64,000 nt of DNA, from the NCBI GenBank assembly GCA_905181635.1, contig CAJIYM010000004.1:266264-330263 (forward strand). Direction: 5' to 3'. A model generated the notes under the pieces. The model was given only the letters and a program-made list of their open reading frames with translations, had not been told where the DNA came from and did not search any database. Source of the DNA: an uncultured Flavobacteriales bacterium (GTDB lineage Bacteria; Bacteroidota; Bacteroidia; Flavobacteriales; BACL11). This document shows positions 7,777-18,808 of the stretch, piece after piece. Position 1 is the first letter of the stretch. Every line of letters starts with the position of its first letter. The position numbers and the translations under genes were made by a program.

Positions 7777-8964
7777 CTATAAACCCAAAGTGTTTTTCAC
7801 ATTACCATCCATAAGATGCTCAGTTGGATTTTCCAAATATTCTTTTACTCTAACCAAGAACCCAACTGATTCTCTTCCGTCAATAACTCTATGGTCATAT
7901 GAAAGAGCTAGATACATAATAGGTCTAATCTTAACCTCACCATTAACCGCCATTGGTCGTTCGACAATATTGTGCATTCCTAAAATTGCAGATTGTGGAG
8001 GGTTAATAATAGGCGTTGAAAGCATAGAACCAAATACCCCACCATTTGTAATAGTAAAAGTCCCTCCTAACATTTCATTAATTGTAATCTTTCCATCTCT
8101 AGCTTTTATTGCCAAACGCTTAATCTCGGATTCTATTTCCTGAAAATTCATCAATTCTGCATTCCTTACCACAGGTACCATCAGTCCTTTTGGAGCACTT
8201 ACTGCAATACCAATATCAGTATAATTATGATGAATCACTTCATTTCCGTCAATCATTGCATTTACATCCTTAAACTCCTGCAAAGCCATGGTAACAGCCT
8301 TAGTAAAAAAAGACATGAATCCTAAGCTGACTCCATACTGTTCTTTAAACTGTTCTTTATATTGCTTTCGGATAGCAAAAATTTCCGTCATATCTACTTC
8401 ATTAAAAGTAGTAAGCATTGCTGTTTCGTTTTTAACAGCAACTAATCTGCTTGCAATTTTTCGTCTTAAGGATGACATCTTTTTACGAGAAGTTCCTCTT
8501 GATCCTCCAGTTGAATTTGCCTGTATTAATCCTAATACATCACTCTTAGTGATTTTACCAGCCTCTCCTGTTCCTTTTAGCTCAGTTGCCGATATATCAT
8601 GCTCGCTAATCATAGCAGATGCCACTGGAGTAGCTTTTGTTACACCCAAAACTACCTTTGATTTTACAGCTGATTTTGTAGTTTTGGCAACTTCTTCGTT
8701 ATTTACTTTTACTTTCATCTCTCCCTTTACAGAAGTATCAATAACACAAACAATGTCGCCTACTGCAACAGTTTCGCCATCAACTACAATAATTTTTATA
8801 GTTCCACTTTCTTCAGCTGGCAATTCTAAAGTTGCTTTATCAGAATCTATTTCTGCAATAGCTTGATCTTTTTCTACATAATCACCATCTTCAACTAACC
8901 ATTCTGCAATTTCTACTTCTGATATTGACTCTCCCGGACTTGGGACCCTCATTTCTAATAACAT
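7777..8964 (-). CDS. sucB: 2-oxoglutarate dehydrogenase E2, dihydrolipoyl succinyltransferase
   Basis: A 395-residue E2 with an N-terminal lipoyl domain (1-75, lipoylated Lys43 in [10 protein letters not shown]), a linker, a peripheral-subunit-binding domain (about 112-145, [14 protein letters not shown]) and a C-terminal acyltransferase domain with the [10 protein letters not shown] active site (His358, Asp362). It transfers the succinyl group from E1 to CoA. The gene lies 3 bases after sucA on the same strand. No E3 (lpd) gene is in the window. A second in-frame ATG at codon 5 is a possible start. Confidence 0.95.
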   Translation of the reverse strand: MLLEMRVPSPGESISEVEIAEWLVEDGDYVEKDQAIAEIDSDKATLELPAEESGTIKIIVVDGETVAVGDIVCVIDTSVKGEMKVKVNNEEVAKTTKSAVKSKVVLGVTKATPVASAMISEHDISATELKGTGEAGKITKSDVLGLIQANSTGGSRGTSRKKMSSLRRKIASRLVAVKNETAMLTTFNEVDMTEIFAIRKQYKEQFKEQYGVSLGFMSFFTKAVTMALQEFKDVNAMIDGNEVIHHNYTDIGIAVSAPKGLMVPVVRNAELMNFQEIESEIKRLAIKARDGKITINEMLGGTFTITNGGVFGSMLSTPIINPPQSAILGMHNIVERPMAVNGEVKIRPIMYLALSYDHRVIDGRESVGFLVRVKEYLENPTEHLMDGNVKNTLGL

Positions 8965-8967
8965 GCC

Positions 8968-11670
8968 TTATTTTTTAAAAACTTTATTAATTAACTCGTT
9001 TTGTTCTGCTGTTGATGTTTTGCTAGAACCTGTAGCTGTTGCTGCTGAAGATTCTCTTGAAATAACATCAATATTAAACGTTCTTAACTCAGACAGAATA
9101 AAAGTCCAAGCTCCCATATTTTGCGGTTCCTCCTGTACCCAAACAACTTCTTTAGCCTTGTATTTTTCAATCAATTCCTTTATTTTTTGTTTATCTAGCG
9201 GAAACAACTGTTCAATTCTAACTAAAGCTATATTTTCTAATTTTTCTTTTTCTCTTCTTTCTAATAACTCATAGAAAATTTTCCCACTACAAAGCACCAA
9301 TTTATCTATAGATTTTGAATCAATAGAATCATCAATAATTGCCTCAAATTTACCATCCACTAAGTCCAAAATAGAAGAAACACATTTAGGATGCCTAAGT
9401 AAACTTTTAGGGGTAAATACTATTAAGGGTTTTCTGTATTCTCTCTTTAATTGTCTCCTTAAAACATGATAAAAGTTTGCTGGAGTAGTGCAATTTACAA
9501 TCTGCATATTATACTTAGCACACATTTGCAGATAACGCTCTAATCTTGCAGAAGAATGCTCCGCACCTTGCCCTTCATAACCGTGAGGCAATAACATGAC
9601 CAAACCACTCATCACCTTCCATTTATCCTCAGAACAAGAAATAAACTGATCAAAAATAATTTGAGCCCCATTTGAGAAATCTCCAAATTGGGCTTCCCAA
9701 ATTGTTAAGGTATTTGGAGTTGATATGGAATATCCATAATCAAAACCAAGAACTCCATATTCTGAAAGTAAGGAATTATATGCTTCAAAATTTGTGCTTG
9801 CATTAATGTTATTTAACGGGCACACTTCCTCCTCAGATTGCTCTACTTTAAGAATAGCGTGTCTATGCGAAAACGTACCCCTTTCTACATCTTGTCCGCT
9901 AAGTCTGATATCATGTCCTTCATCCAAAAGAGAAGCATAAGCTAATAATTCCCCCATTGCCCAATCTAAAGAATCTGATTCCTCTACCATCTTTTTCCTG
10001 TCGGCTAGTAATTTTCTTGTTTTCTTAAATAACTTATCTGCCTGTGGGACGTTATACAAATACTTCGCCAACTCCATTAACTTTTTCTGCCCTATATTTG
10101 TAGCATTTGAGCTATGGAAATCAGGAGAAAATACTCGCTTTACTTCACTCCATTCTTCTTTTAAAAATCGTGTAATTTTTGCTTTCTTAATCTCCTTTGC
10201 TTTTGCAAATCTATCCTGCAACAAATCTTGAAAATCTTTTTCTAACTCTGTGGCAATACCTGCTTCTACCACTCCTTCATTCATCAATTTTTCTTTGTAA
10301 ATCTCTCTTGGATTCTTATGTTTTGAAATTGCTTCATACAGTTTTGGCTGAGTAAACCTTGGCTCATCTCCTTCATTGTGACCGTATTTACGGTAACACA
10401 ATAAATCAATAAATATATCCTTATGGTATTTTTGCCTATATTCTACTGCCAATTTTAAGGCATGGACTACTGCCTCCACATCATCCCCATTTACATGAAG
10501 TACTGGAGATAAAGTTACTTTAGCAACATCCGTACAATAAGTACTTGACCTAGCATCCAAATAATTTGTAGTAAACCCTACCTGATTATTTACAGCAATA
10601 TGAATTGTCCCTCCAGTTTTATACCCATCTAACTGAGCCATTTGAATAACTTCATAAACAACTCCTTGACCAGCAAGTGCCGCATCACCATGTAATAGAA
10701 TAGGTAATATTTTTTTAACATCACCTCCGTACTTGCTATCAAGTTTTGCTCTTGTAATTCCCTCAACAACAGGATCAACAGCCTCCAAGTGCGAAGGGTT
10801 AGGGGTTAAATTCAACTTGATGTTATTTCCGTTACTACATTTCTGCATAGATGTAAAGCCTAGGTGATATTTTACATCTCCAGAAATATTATTGTCTTCA
10901 TATAATTTTCCTTCAAATTCTGAAAAAATCTCCTTGTAAGTCTTGTTGAAAATATTAGCTAACACATTTAACCTTCCCCTATGCGACATCCCCATAATAA
11001 ATTCTTCAACACCCAAATCCGAACTATGTTCTACCAAAGCATCTAACGCTGGAATTAAAGATTCAGCTCCTTCTAATGAAAATCGTTTTTGTCCAACAAA
11101 TTTCTTGTGCAGGAAGTTTTCAAAAGCAACTGCCTGATTTAGTTTGTGTAGTATATGTTTTTTTTGGCTTGATTCAAATTTCGGTGTATTTGAGTTTCTA
11201 TGCAATCTATTTTTAATCCATTCTATTTCGTTAGGATCACGAATATACATGTATTCAACTCCAATAGATTGGCAATACACTTTTTCCAAATGTGCAATAA
11301 TCACCTTTAAAGAAGAAGGACCAATGCCCACTTGCTCCCCAGCTTGAAATATAACTTCTAAATCAGATTCTTCTAAACCAAAATTTTTAAAATTAAGAGT
11401 AGGAGTATACTTTCTTCTTTCTCTTACGGGGTTTGTTTTAGTAAATAAGTGTCCGCTTTTCCTGTAAGCATCAATCAAGTTAATTACCTTGAATTCTTTC
11501 TGGAAAACTTGAGGAATATCTTCATCAGAATACACTTCTTTTGCAAAGTCAAAGCCTTGGAAAAAACTTCTCCACTCTTCCTCTACACTTAAAGGATCTT
11601 TTAAGAATTGATCATACATCTTCTCAATCATTCCAGTATGTAGTGCTCCTAAAAATGAAAACTTATCCAT
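8968..11670 (-). CDS. sucA: 2-oxoglutarate dehydrogenase E1 component
   Basis: A 900-residue thiamine-diphosphate E1. The N-terminal E2-contact segment (residues 1-40, MYDQFLKDPLSVEEEWRSFF) is typical of 2-oxoglutarate rather than pyruvate E1. Later come MGMSHRGRLNVL, the TPP site GDAALAGQG to AVNNQVGFTT, CYRKYGHNEGDEPRFTQP, and the transketolase-like C-terminal half (LPHGYEGQGAEHSSARLER). It decarboxylates 2-oxoglutarate in the TCA cycle and passes the succinyl group to SucB downstream. Length is normal. The pair faces korAB, which carries out the same oxidation with ferredoxin. Confidence 0.96.
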   Translation of the reverse strand: MDKFSFLGALHTGMIEKMYDQFLKDPLSVEEEWRSFFQGFDFAKEVYSDEDIPQVFQKEFKVINLIDAYRKSGHLFTKTNPVRERRKYTPTLNFKNFGLEESDLEVIFQAGEQVGIGPSSLKVIIAHLEKVYCQSIGVEYMYIRDPNEIEWIKNRLHRNSNTPKFESSQKKHILHKLNQAVAFENFLHKKFVGQKRFSLEGAESLIPALDALVEHSSDLGVEEFIMGMSHRGRLNVLANIFNKTYKEIFSEFEGKLYEDNNISGDVKYHLGFTSMQKCSNGNNIKLNLTPNPSHLEAVDPVVEGITRAKLDSKYGGDVKKILPILLHGDAALAGQGVVYEVIQMAQLDGYKTGGTIHIAVNNQVGFTTNYLDARSSTYCTDVAKVTLSPVLHVNGDDVEAVVHALKLAVEYRQKYHKDIFIDLLCYRKYGHNEGDEPRFTQPKLYEAISKHKNPREIYKEKLMNEGVVEAGIATELEKDFQDLLQDRFAKAKEIKKAKITRFLKEEWSEVKRVFSPDFHSSNATNIGQKKLMELAKYLYNVPQADKLFKKTRKLLADRKKMVEESDSLDWAMGELLAYASLLDEGHDIRLSGQDVERGTFSHRHAILKVEQSEEEVCPLNNINASTNFEAYNSLLSEYGVLGFDYGYSISTPNTLTIWEAQFGDFSNGAQIIFDQFISCSEDKWKVMSGLVMLLPHGYEGQGAEHSSARLERYLQMCAKYNMQIVNCTTPANFYHVLRRQLKREYRKPLIVFTPKSLLRHPKCVSSILDLVDGKFEAIIDDSIDSKSIDKLVLCSGKIFYELLERREKEKLENIALVRIEQLFPLDKQKIKELIEKYKAKEVVWVQEEPQNMGAWTFILSELRTFNIDVISRESSAATATGSSKTSTAEQNELINKVFKK

Positions 11671-12077
11671 TATTTATCTGTGACATTTGATTGCAAAATT
11701 ATCTATTTTTATTCATATAGGTTGTAAAATACTACTGATTTTCATGGCCTGAGTAATAATTCTTCATTATCACCTTTTTAAGTCCTTTTTTCACAATCAA
11801 TTCAGTCAACAATTCTGAAAATAAAGTGATAATATTTGTATTTCTGATTGCACTTCTTCCAATGACAAATCAATACGTATAACAAGTTTACAATTCCTCT
11901 AGGATCTTGATCCTTTAATCTGTTAACGAGTTAAATAAAAATAATTGTTTATAATCATGATTAGGTTTTTCAACATCAAAATTCACTCAAATATTCAAAA
12001 ATATTTTTTTAATTTAAAACTAGTTTCTATTAGAAATTTATTAGACGTAATTATATTACTAACTTTTATTAAATCCA
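11671..12077. other. 407-base intergenic region between prenyl synthase and sucA
   Basis: Apart from the sucA -7 element I see no gene, hairpin or repeat here. The sequence is very A+T-rich, especially 11930-12070. A short plus-strand frame (11945-12145) overlaps the end of the prenyl synthase gene antisense and has no protein-like character. No terminator for the prenyl synthase operon is obvious. Confidence 0.6.
11694..11701 (-). promoter_or_regulatory. -7 element TAATTTTG for sucAB
   Basis: Matches TAnnTTTG on the minus strand, 23 bases before the sucA ATG. Confidence 0.55.
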
Positions 12078-13043
12078 CTAAGAAACTCGATCCATCAATA
12101 ATGATGAGAAAACCAATAAAGGCTCTTTATTTTCAGAATTTATAGCTGCTAAATTATCCATTGCTTTTAAATGGTATTCTTTTATCAAATTAGTAGTTAA
12201 TTCAGGAATTGCTAATTTATAAAATATGGCTTTTACTGAATCAATCTTCAATTGAGAAGTATCATTAGTTGAAAAATACTGCTTCAAATCAGCTCTCTGT
12301 TTTTTATCTGATAACGACAATGCTTTTAAGTATAAATAGGTTTTTTTATTAGCCATAATATCTCCTCCCACTTGTTTGCCAAAAGTTTCAATATTTCCAA
12401 AAGCATCAAGCAAATCATCCTTTAACTGAAAGGCGATGCCCAAATCTCTACCAAAAGCATACAAATGATTTTGTTCTTTTGTGGACGCTCCTGCTGTAAT
12501 TCCACCAATCTGTAAAGCAGCGCCCAACAATACAGCTGTTTTATACTCAATCATTTTTAGGTAATCAGTAATACTAACATCCGATTGAGTTTCAAAATCC
12601 ATATCCCATTGCTGTCCCTCACATACCTCAATTGCTGCTTTACTAAATACAGCTAATACTTGCTTAACAATAGTATTGTCAACATCAGATATTAGCTGAT
12701 AAGCTTGAACCAACATCGTATCACCCGATAAAATAGCAACATTATTATTCCATTTTTCGTGTACTGTTTTCTGCCCTCTTCTTAACGGAGCATTATCCAT
12801 AATATCATCATGTAAAAGTGTGAAGTTATGAAAAATTTCAATTGCCAATGCGGGTGGAATTGCTTTCTCAATATTCTTGCCAAATAATTGATAAGCCATT
12901 AAAACCAAAATTGGACGCATACGTTTACCTCCTAAATCAAGAATATATTCTATCGGCTCATATAATGATGAAGGGGTTTTGGGATACTTTATGCTACTTA
13001 ACTCATCACTAATCAACGAACTTAATTCTTGTATAGATTTCAT
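12078..13043 (-). CDS. Polyprenyl (farnesyl/geranylgeranyl-type) diphosphate synthase
   Basis: A 321-residue trans-isoprenyl diphosphate synthase. It has the first Asp-rich motif HDDIMDNAPLRRG (DDIMD 79-83), KRMRP before it, and the second Asp-rich motif FQLKDDLLDAFG at about 205-215. It condenses IPP with allylic diphosphates; product length cannot be read safely. It is the third gene of a minus-strand operon and its ATG overlaps the rfbA stop (TAATG). IspG elsewhere in the window supplies the upstream MEP pathway. Confidence 0.92.
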   Translation of the reverse strand: MKSIQELSSLISDELSSIKYPKTPSSLYEPIEYILDLGGKRMRPILVLMAYQLFGKNIEKAIPPALAIEIFHNFTLLHDDIMDNAPLRRGQKTVHEKWNNNVAILSGDTMLVQAYQLISDVDNTIVKQVLAVFSKAAIEVCEGQQWDMDFETQSDVSITDYLKMIEYKTAVLLGAALQIGGITAGASTKEQNHLYAFGRDLGIAFQLKDDLLDAFGNIETFGKQVGGDIMANKKTYLYLKALSLSDKKQRADLKQYFSTNDTSQLKIDSVKAIFYKLAIPELTTNLIKEYHLKAMDNLAAINSENKEPLLVFSSLLMDRVS

Positions 13044-13900
13044 TATTTCTTTACTAAATTAATCAAATAATCTCCATATCCACTTTTTCTTAGTGGCTCT
13101 GCAATTTCTAATAATTTTTGAGAGTCAATATAACCCATTCTATAAGCGGCCTCTTCAATACAGCCTATTTTTCTTCCTTGCCTATCCTCAATAACTTGAA
13201 CATATTGATTGGCCTGCATTAAAGATTGAAAAGTGCCAGTATCCAACCAAGCTGATCCTCTACCTAGAACTTTTACGTCTAATTTTCCTCTTCTCAAATA
13301 TTCTTTATTTACATCAGTAATTTCATACTCTCCTCTTTTAGAAGGTTTGATGTTCTTAGCTATCTCCACCACTGAATTATCATAATAATATAAACCTGGA
13401 ACAGCATAATTTGATTTCGGATTTTCAGGTTTTTCCTCTAGTGATAAGGCTTTAAAATTATCATCAAAATCAACCACTCCATATCGTTCAGGGTCATTAA
13501 CATGGTAGCCAAATATAATACCGCCTTTAACATCAATACAAGAAGATAAGGTCTTTGTTTTAATTTGGAAAATATTATCACCTAACACTAAACATACATT
13601 GTCATCACCAATAAATTCCTCACCCAATACAAAGGCTTGAGCTAGTCCATTTGGTATTTCTTGCACTTTATATTCAAATCTGCAGCCTAAACTACTTCCG
13701 TCTCCTAATAACTTTTTAAATAATGGTAAATCGTGGGGAGTGGAAATAATCAGAACTTCCTTTATTCCTGAATACAGCAAAGTAGATAAAGGATAATAAA
13801 TCATGGGTTTGTCATAAATAGGCATCATTTGTTTGCTGACAGCTAAAGTTAAGGGGTGTAAACGTGTACCTGAACCTCCCGCTAAAATTATTCCTTTCAT
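13043..13900 (-). CDS. rfbA: Glucose-1-phosphate thymidylyltransferase
   Basis: A 285-residue sugar nucleotidyltransferase with the signature [11 protein letters not shown] at the N-terminus, [19 protein letters not shown], and [21 protein letters not shown] in the middle. It makes dTDP-glucose from dTTP and glucose-1-phosphate, the first step to dTDP-rhamnose and related sugars. The rfbB, C and D partners are not in the window, which is unusual because these genes normally cluster. It is translationally coupled to the prenyl synthase and starts 7 bases after the MMPL gene. Confidence 0.93.
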   Translation of the reverse strand: MKGIILAGGSGTRLHPLTLAVSKQMMPIYDKPMIYYPLSTLLYSGIKEVLIISTPHDLPLFKKLLGDGSSLGCRFEYKVQEIPNGLAQAFVLGEEFIGDDNVCLVLGDNIFQIKTKTLSSCIDVKGGIIFGYHVNDPERYGVVDFDDNFKALSLEEKPENPKSNYAVPGLYYYDNSVVEIAKNIKPSKRGEYEITDVNKEYLRRGKLDVKVLGRGSAWLDTGTFQSLMQANQYVQVIEDRQGRKIGCIEEAAYRMGYIDSQKLLEIAEPLRKSGYGDYLINLVKK

Positions 13901-13907
13901 TTTATTT

Positions 13908-16286
13908 TTATTTTCGTTTTACAATTAATTCATCTAACTCAACATCCTCTTCTTCATCAAAAATATCCAATAACGGCTCTTGGAAAGCCTCATAGTTGAT
14001 TATCTTTTCCAAAGATAGTAATAATGCCGGAAGCAACAATAGATTAGATAGCATAGCGAATAATAAAGTAATTGACACTAATAAACCAAGCGCTATTGTC
14101 CCTCCGAAATCAGAAGCAACAAATATAAAAAACCCAAAGAACAATACAACAGAAGTATAAAACATACTCACCCCCGTTTCATTTAGGGCAGATAAAACTG
14201 ATTTTTTTATATTCCAATTATTAACCAATAGCTCCTGTCTATATTTAGCTAGGAAGTGAATAGTATCATCGACCGATATACCAAAAGCTATGGAAAAAAC
14301 CAAAATAGTTGATGGTTTCAAAGCAATCCCAAAATATCCCATAATGGCACCAGTAAGAAGTAAAGGAATAAGATTAGGAATAATAGAAACAACCACCATT
14401 CTAAAAGAATTAAACATCCAAGCCATAAAAATAGAAATCAATACTATAACTAATAGTAAACTCAACATTAAGTTCTTAAGCAAAAATTTTGTTCCGTTCA
14501 AGAAAACAACACTAGAACCAGTAATAGTTACATCATATTTATCAGAATCGAATATGTTGTTTACCTTAGGAATTAGAGCATCAAATACGCTATCCATTTT
14601 AGAAGTAGAAATATCAGCTACCCTTAAACTAATACGAGCTTCCTGATTTAAAGAATCTATCATTAATGAACTCATGTTAATACTTGCAGCGCTATTCTTA
14701 AGATAATCCAAAATCATCCTTTGCTCCTGAGAGTTAGGTAAAGAATAATAAGCTGAATCACCATTGTAAAAAGCTTGTTTACTATACTTTACCATATCAA
14801 CATATGAGGATGGCTTAGAAAATTCTTTAAAACTAGAAAGCTCCTCACTTAACTCTTCAATCTTTCTTAAATTATAGGATTTTAATAAGCCATTTTTCTT
14901 TTTAGTGTTGACAACAACTTCTAGTGGCATTACTCCTCCAAAATTACTCTCAAAGAATTTTAAATCCTTATACAAATCGCCGTTCTTAGGTAACTCGTCA
15001 GTAAGATTTCCTGTTGTTTTGATATTTATAATACCAAAAACACCAATTAAAATAAGAATAATCGTAATAATATATATGTATTTTCTTCTAAACTGAACTA
15101 AGAATACTAAGCGCTCAACTAGCTTATTAATCCATATCTTATCTAAATGTTTTGTGTGCCTGTTCTGTGGAGGAGAGGCAAAAGAAAAATAAATAGGAAT
15201 AATAAATAATGAAAGAAGAAATATAAAAATAATATTGATTGACGCAATTAAGCCAAACTCTTGTAATGTCTCACTATTAGTAAGAATAAAAGCAGCAAAA
15301 CCAGAAGCTGTGGTAAGATTTGTCAAGAGGGTAATGTTTCCAATCTTTTGAATCATTTTTCTTAATGCATAATTCTTGTTTTGTGTTCGCTTAAATTCAC
15401 TATGAAACTTATTAATAAGGAAGATACAATTTGGGATTCCTATAACAATTAAAACAGGTGGAATAAGTGCCATAAGAACAGACACCTCATAACCCAATAA
15501 TGAGATGGATCCAAATGAGAAAACTACTCCCAATATCACTACAATCATAGAGGAAATTACTGCCTTAAAAGATCTGAAAAATAAAAATAATATTAACGAA
15601 GTAATAAGTAAAGTAAAAATAATAAATAATGATATTTCTTCCTTTACCTTTATAGAATCAATCGTACGTATATAAGGAAGACCTGAGTAATGAGCCTTGG
15701 CTTGAAACTCATTAGCATAAATATCTACCAAATCCTTAATAGACAAAATTAACTTTTCTCTACTTGCTGATTTCATCACAATATCATCTAATGTAATTAA
15801 CATAGTACTTACCTTATTATCACTAGAGTTAATTAGTCCTTTATAGAAGGGCTGCTTGCTATATTGAGACAATGCACTATCTAGTTGTTCTTGTGTTTCT
15901 AATTCTTGAGAAAACCAATTTTTCAATACCAATTTCTTATTTTCTGCATCCTTAATAAGAATAGGTAGATTAGTAAATGAAACAACTTGTGATACCCCAT
16001 TAATAATTTCAATATTCTTAGTTACCTCATCCCACTTTTTTAGATGATCCAATGTTAACATCAAACTATCTTCAATAGCAATAACTAGGACATTTTGATC
16101 TCCATATTTTTCTAAAAAATCTTGATAATCTAAACTAATTTGATGATCACTTGGAAGTAATTTAGGCATACTGTAAGACAGGTTAACATCTCTACCATTT
16201 TTAACCATAAATACAGTTATAGCTGAAATAAGTAGAATAATAATGAATCTATTTTTTAGTATTAGTCTAGAAATAAATATCCACAT
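13908..16286 (-). CDS. RND-superfamily (MMPL/HAE3-like) exporter
   Basis: A 792-residue membrane protein with the RND layout of two repeats. TM1 is at about 8-26, a large periplasmic loop at 30-205, TM2-6 at 210-365, TM7 at 395-415, a second loop at 420-600 and TM8-12 at 615-765. It ends in an acidic cytoplasmic tail ([11 protein letters not shown]). MMPL/HAE3 members move lipids or hydrophobic compounds using the proton gradient. There is no membrane-fusion partner beside it, consistent with this subgroup. It heads the operon with rfbA and prenyl synthase; the substrate is unknown. Confidence 0.85.
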   Translation of the reverse strand: MWIFISRLILKNRFIIILLISAITVFMVKNGRDVNLSYSMPKLLPSDHQISLDYQDFLEKYGDQNVLVIAIEDSLMLTLDHLKKWDEVTKNIEIINGVSQVVSFTNLPILIKDAENKKLVLKNWFSQELETQEQLDSALSQYSKQPFYKGLINSSDNKVSTMLITLDDIVMKSASREKLILSIKDLVDIYANEFQAKAHYSGLPYIRTIDSIKVKEEISLFIIFTLLITSLILFLFFRSFKAVISSMIVVILGVVFSFGSISLLGYEVSVLMALIPPVLIVIGIPNCIFLINKFHSEFKRTQNKNYALRKMIQKIGNITLLTNLTTASGFAAFILTNSETLQEFGLIASINIIFIFLLSLFIIPIYFSFASPPQNRHTKHLDKIWINKLVERLVFLVQFRRKYIYIITIILILIGVFGIINIKTTGNLTDELPKNGDLYKDLKFFESNFGGVMPLEVVVNTKKKNGLLKSYNLRKIEELSEELSSFKEFSKPSSYVDMVKYSKQAFYNGDSAYYSLPNSQEQRMILDYLKNSAASINMSSLMIDSLNQEARISLRVADISTSKMDSVFDALIPKVNNIFDSDKYDVTITGSSVVFLNGTKFLLKNLMLSLLLVIVLISIFMAWMFNSFRMVVVSIIPNLIPLLLTGAIMGYFGIALKPSTILVFSIAFGISVDDTIHFLAKYRQELLVNNWNIKKSVLSALNETGVSMFYTSVVLFFGFFIFVASDFGGTIALGLLVSITLLFAMLSNLLLLPALLLSLEKIINYEAFQEPLLDIFDEEEDVELDELIVKRK

Positions 16287-16349
16287 AAGGGCAAATAATT
16301 TATGCTAAAATACTTCAATTTTAAAGCTTAAAGCTGAAATATAGCAATA

Positions 16350-16376
16350 AAAAAAGGGGCATTTAGCCCCTTTATT
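16350..16376 (-). terminator. Terminator after pyrH-frr
   Basis: A perfect 8-bp stem (AAAGGGGC / GCCCCTTT) with a 5-base loop; read on the minus strand it is followed by a T-run. It lies 19 bases beyond the frr stop. Confidence 0.85.
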
Positions 16377-16394
16377 TTTAATATTTAGCAACGA

Positions 16395-16958
16395 TTAAAC
16401 CGTCATTATTTCAACCTCTTTTGCTGCATAAACAACATCAATTTTAGATGAATATATATTAGTGAGTTCCTGAACAGATGCCTCCGCATTTCTAACTGCA
16501 TCTTCTGAAAGACCTTCTTTTCCTAATTTTTTCATTTCATCATTTGATTTTTGCCTGATATTTCTAACACTAACCTTTGCGTTTTCAATTTCAACTTTGG
16601 CTTGCTTTACCAAATCTTTTCTTCTATCTTCAGTTAAAGGGGGTACATTGATAATTATTCTCTCACCGTTATTTGATGGATTGAACCCTAGATTTGCATC
16701 TACAATAGCTTGTTCGATTTCTGAAATTAAACTTTTATCAAAAGGTTGGATAGAAATAGTCTGGGAGTCAGGAGTAGAAACATTAGCAGCCTGTGCAAGA
16801 GGAGTGGAAGCACCATAATAATCCACCTTAATTGTTCTTAGCATTTGTGGATTTGCCTTCCCAGCTCTAATTTTACCTAATACATTTTCAAGATGCGCTA
16901 TAGCTTCTATCATTTGCTCTTTAGTAATGTCCAATTGGAAATTTACATCTTCATTCAT
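16395..16958 (-). CDS. frr: Ribosome recycling factor
   Basis: A 187-residue protein matching RRF in length and motifs: LGKIRAGKANPQML, VDYYGASTPLAQAANVS, IQPFDKSLISEIEQAI and GERIIINVPPLTEDRRKDLVK. With EF-G it splits ribosomes after termination. It lies 24 bases downstream of pyrH, the common pyrH-frr order, and is closed by the terminator at 16350-16376. Confidence 0.97.
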   Translation of the reverse strand: MNEDVNFQLDITKEQMIEAIAHLENVLGKIRAGKANPQMLRTIKVDYYGASTPLAQAANVSTPDSQTISIQPFDKSLISEIEQAIVDANLGFNPSNNGERIIINVPPLTEDRRKDLVKQAKVEIENAKVSVRNIRQKSNDEMKKLGKEGLSEDAVRNAEASVQELTNIYSSKIDVVYAAKEVEIMTV

Positions 16959-16982
16959 AATAATATTTATATTAAGTTATAA

Positions 16983-17690
16983 TTAAAAATTAACAAGAGT
17001 CCCTACATTCTCTCCTTTACAAATCTTAGCTAAATTCCCTTTAATATTCATATTGAATACTTTAATAGGTAAATTATTCTCTTGGCACAGTGTAAAGGCA
17101 GTCAAATCCATAATACTTAATTTCTTTTGGAATACTTCATCAAAAGTAATGGTCTCATATTTTGTTGCACTTGGATCCTTTTCAGGGTCTGCAGAATAAA
17201 TCCCATCTACTCTTGTTCCTTTTAAAATAACATCTGCCTCTATTTCAATAGCACGCAAAGTAGCCGCAGTATCTGTGGTGAAATATGGGTTTCCTGTACC
17301 TCCTCCGAAAATGACAACTCTTCCTTTTTGCAAGTGACGCATTGCCTTTCTTCTTATGTAGGGCTCAGCAACTTGCTCCATTCTTATTGCAGTAAGCAAT
17401 CTAGTTTCAATGTCAATAGATTCCAATGCTGATTGGAGTGCCATTCCATTAATAATAGTAGCTAACATACCCATATGATCGCCTTGCACTCTATCAAAAC
17501 CAGCCCCCTCTGACTGTATTCCTCTGTAAATATTTCCACCACCAATTACTATAGCAAGCTCAATATTTTGCCTTACAATTGCTTGAATTTCATTGGCATA
17601 AGCACTCAAAACCTTAGAATCAATACCATACTCTCCATCACCCATTAAAGCCTCACCACTTAATTTTAAAAGAATTCTCCTGTATTGCAT
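16983..17690 (-). CDS. pyrH: UMP kinase
   Basis: A 235-residue hexameric bacterial UMP kinase of the amino-acid kinase fold. Motifs are [11 protein letters not shown] at the N-terminus, [25 protein letters not shown], and [18 protein letters not shown]-type with [12 protein letters not shown]. It makes UDP from UMP and ATP. Its own -7 element lies upstream, after the tsf terminator, so pyrH-frr is a separate transcription unit from rpsB-tsf. Confidence 0.97.
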   Translation of the reverse strand: MQYRRILLKLSGEALMGDGEYGIDSKVLSAYANEIQAIVRQNIELAIVIGGGNIYRGIQSEGAGFDRVQGDHMGMLATIINGMALQSALESIDIETRLLTAIRMEQVAEPYIRRKAMRHLQKGRVVIFGGGTGNPYFTTDTAATLRAIEIEADVILKGTRVDGIYSADPEKDPSATKYETITFDEVFQKKLSIMDLTAFTLCQENNLPIKVFNMNIKGNLAKICKGENVGTLVNF

Positions 17691-17709
17691 AATTGTGTTA
17701 AAAATTCCT

Positions 17710-17717
17710 CAAATATA
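17710..17717 (-). promoter_or_regulatory. -7 element TATATTTG for pyrH-frr
   Basis: Matches TAnnTTTG on the minus strand, 19 bases before the pyrH ATG and downstream of the tsf terminator. Confidence 0.6.
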
Positions 17718-17761
17718 GGAAAATACATACACTCAAAAGAAACTGAAGAATGGAATTTATA

Positions 17762-17791
17762 CACAAAAAAGCCATCCGAAAAAGGATGGCT
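17762..17791 (-). terminator. Terminator after tsf
   Basis: An 8-bp GC-containing stem (AGCCATCC / GGATGGCT) with a 6-base loop and a T-run on the minus strand, 29 bases beyond the tsf stop. Confidence 0.88.
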
Positions 17792-17819
17792 ATTAATTAT
17801 CATTCAATAAGCTATGTTA

Positions 17820-18785
17820 TTAACCTAAAGAAACTCTTTTAAAGCTAGTTACTGCTACATCACCAAACGATTCAATATACTCAGAAACAATTTTATTTTC
17901 GTCTTTAATGAAATTTTGATCCAATAAACATTGCTCTTGGTCAAGTGATGTGTTGTCAGAAACAAAGCGCTCCATTTTTCCAGGCACAATTCTATCCCAT
18001 ATTTTTTCTGGCTTACCTTCTGCTTTTAATTCTGCTTCAATAACAGCTTTAGCTTCTGCCATTACTGAATCACTTAATTGTGACATAGAAATATATTGAG
18101 GAATGTTTTTTAATGTCTTTCCTAATCTTCCTAATTCAATATTATCTTTTTCAATAACCGCTATTCTAGCTTCTGTTTCGTTTGCAACAAAATCAGAATC
18201 AAAATCCTTGTAAGAAAGACTAGATGCACCCATTGAAGCAACCTGCATTGCTAAGTCCTTAGATAAAATATCTGCATTATCAACTGAATTATTTAATCCA
18301 ACTAAAACTGAAATTTTAGAACCATGAGTATAGGTGCCAACATAAGAAGCCTCTACTCTTTCAAAGCCTGATATCTCAATTTTCTCACCAATGACACCTG
18401 TCTGTTCAGTTAATTTTTCTGCAACAGTAATCCCTCCAAAATCAGCAGCTAAAAAAGCATCTTTGTTATCATGTTCTAAAGCTATATCTACAAAACTATT
18501 TGCTAAAGCTTTAAATGAATCGTTAATTGCAACAAAATCAGTTTCGCAGGCTAAAACAATAGCAACCCCTGAAGTATTATCAGTATTAATTTTAGTAATC
18601 GCAATTCCCTCACTTGCATCCCTATCAGCTCGCTTTGCCGCTACTTTTTGACCTTTCTTTCTTAATACATTAATTGCAGCATCAAAATCACCATTAGCCT
18701 CGACTAGTGCATTTTTACAATCCATCATCCCCGCACCTGATTGCTTTCTTAATGTTGCTACATCAGCAGCTTTAATTGCTCCCAT
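17820..18785 (-). CDS. tsf: Elongation factor Ts
   Basis: A 321-residue EF-Ts, the nucleotide exchange factor for EF-Tu. It has the UBA-like N-terminus (VATLRKQSGAGMMDCKNALVEA), the ACETDFVA motif at the start of the core and a C-terminal VTSFKRVSLG. It is longer than the E. coli protein (283), within the range of the family. It follows rpsB by 23 bases, the conserved rpsB-tsf pair, and is terminated by the hairpin at 17762-17791. Confidence 0.97.
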   Translation of the reverse strand: MGAIKAADVATLRKQSGAGMMDCKNALVEANGDFDAAINVLRKKGQKVAAKRADRDASEGIAITKINTDNTSGVAIVLACETDFVAINDSFKALANSFVDIALEHDNKDAFLAADFGGITVAEKLTEQTGVIGEKIEISGFERVEASYVGTYTHGSKISVLVGLNNSVDNADILSKDLAMQVASMGASSLSYKDFDSDFVANETEARIAVIEKDNIELGRLGKTLKNIPQYISMSQLSDSVMAEAKAVIEAELKAEGKPEKIWDRIVPGKMERFVSDNTSLDQEQCLLDQNFIKDENKIVSEYIESFGDVAVTSFKRVSLG

Positions 18786-18808
18786 TTTTCTTTTGTAAAA
18801 AGTTAATA

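Noticed and set aside
8288-8866. 192-codon plus-strand frame opposite sucB
   Set aside because: It is an antisense shadow of a well-conserved gene and has no protein-like pattern.
11945-12145. Plus-strand frame of 66 codons in the sucA/prenyl synthase gap
   Set aside because: It overlaps the prenyl synthase end antisense, has composition of A+T-rich noncoding DNA and shows no domain or start signal.
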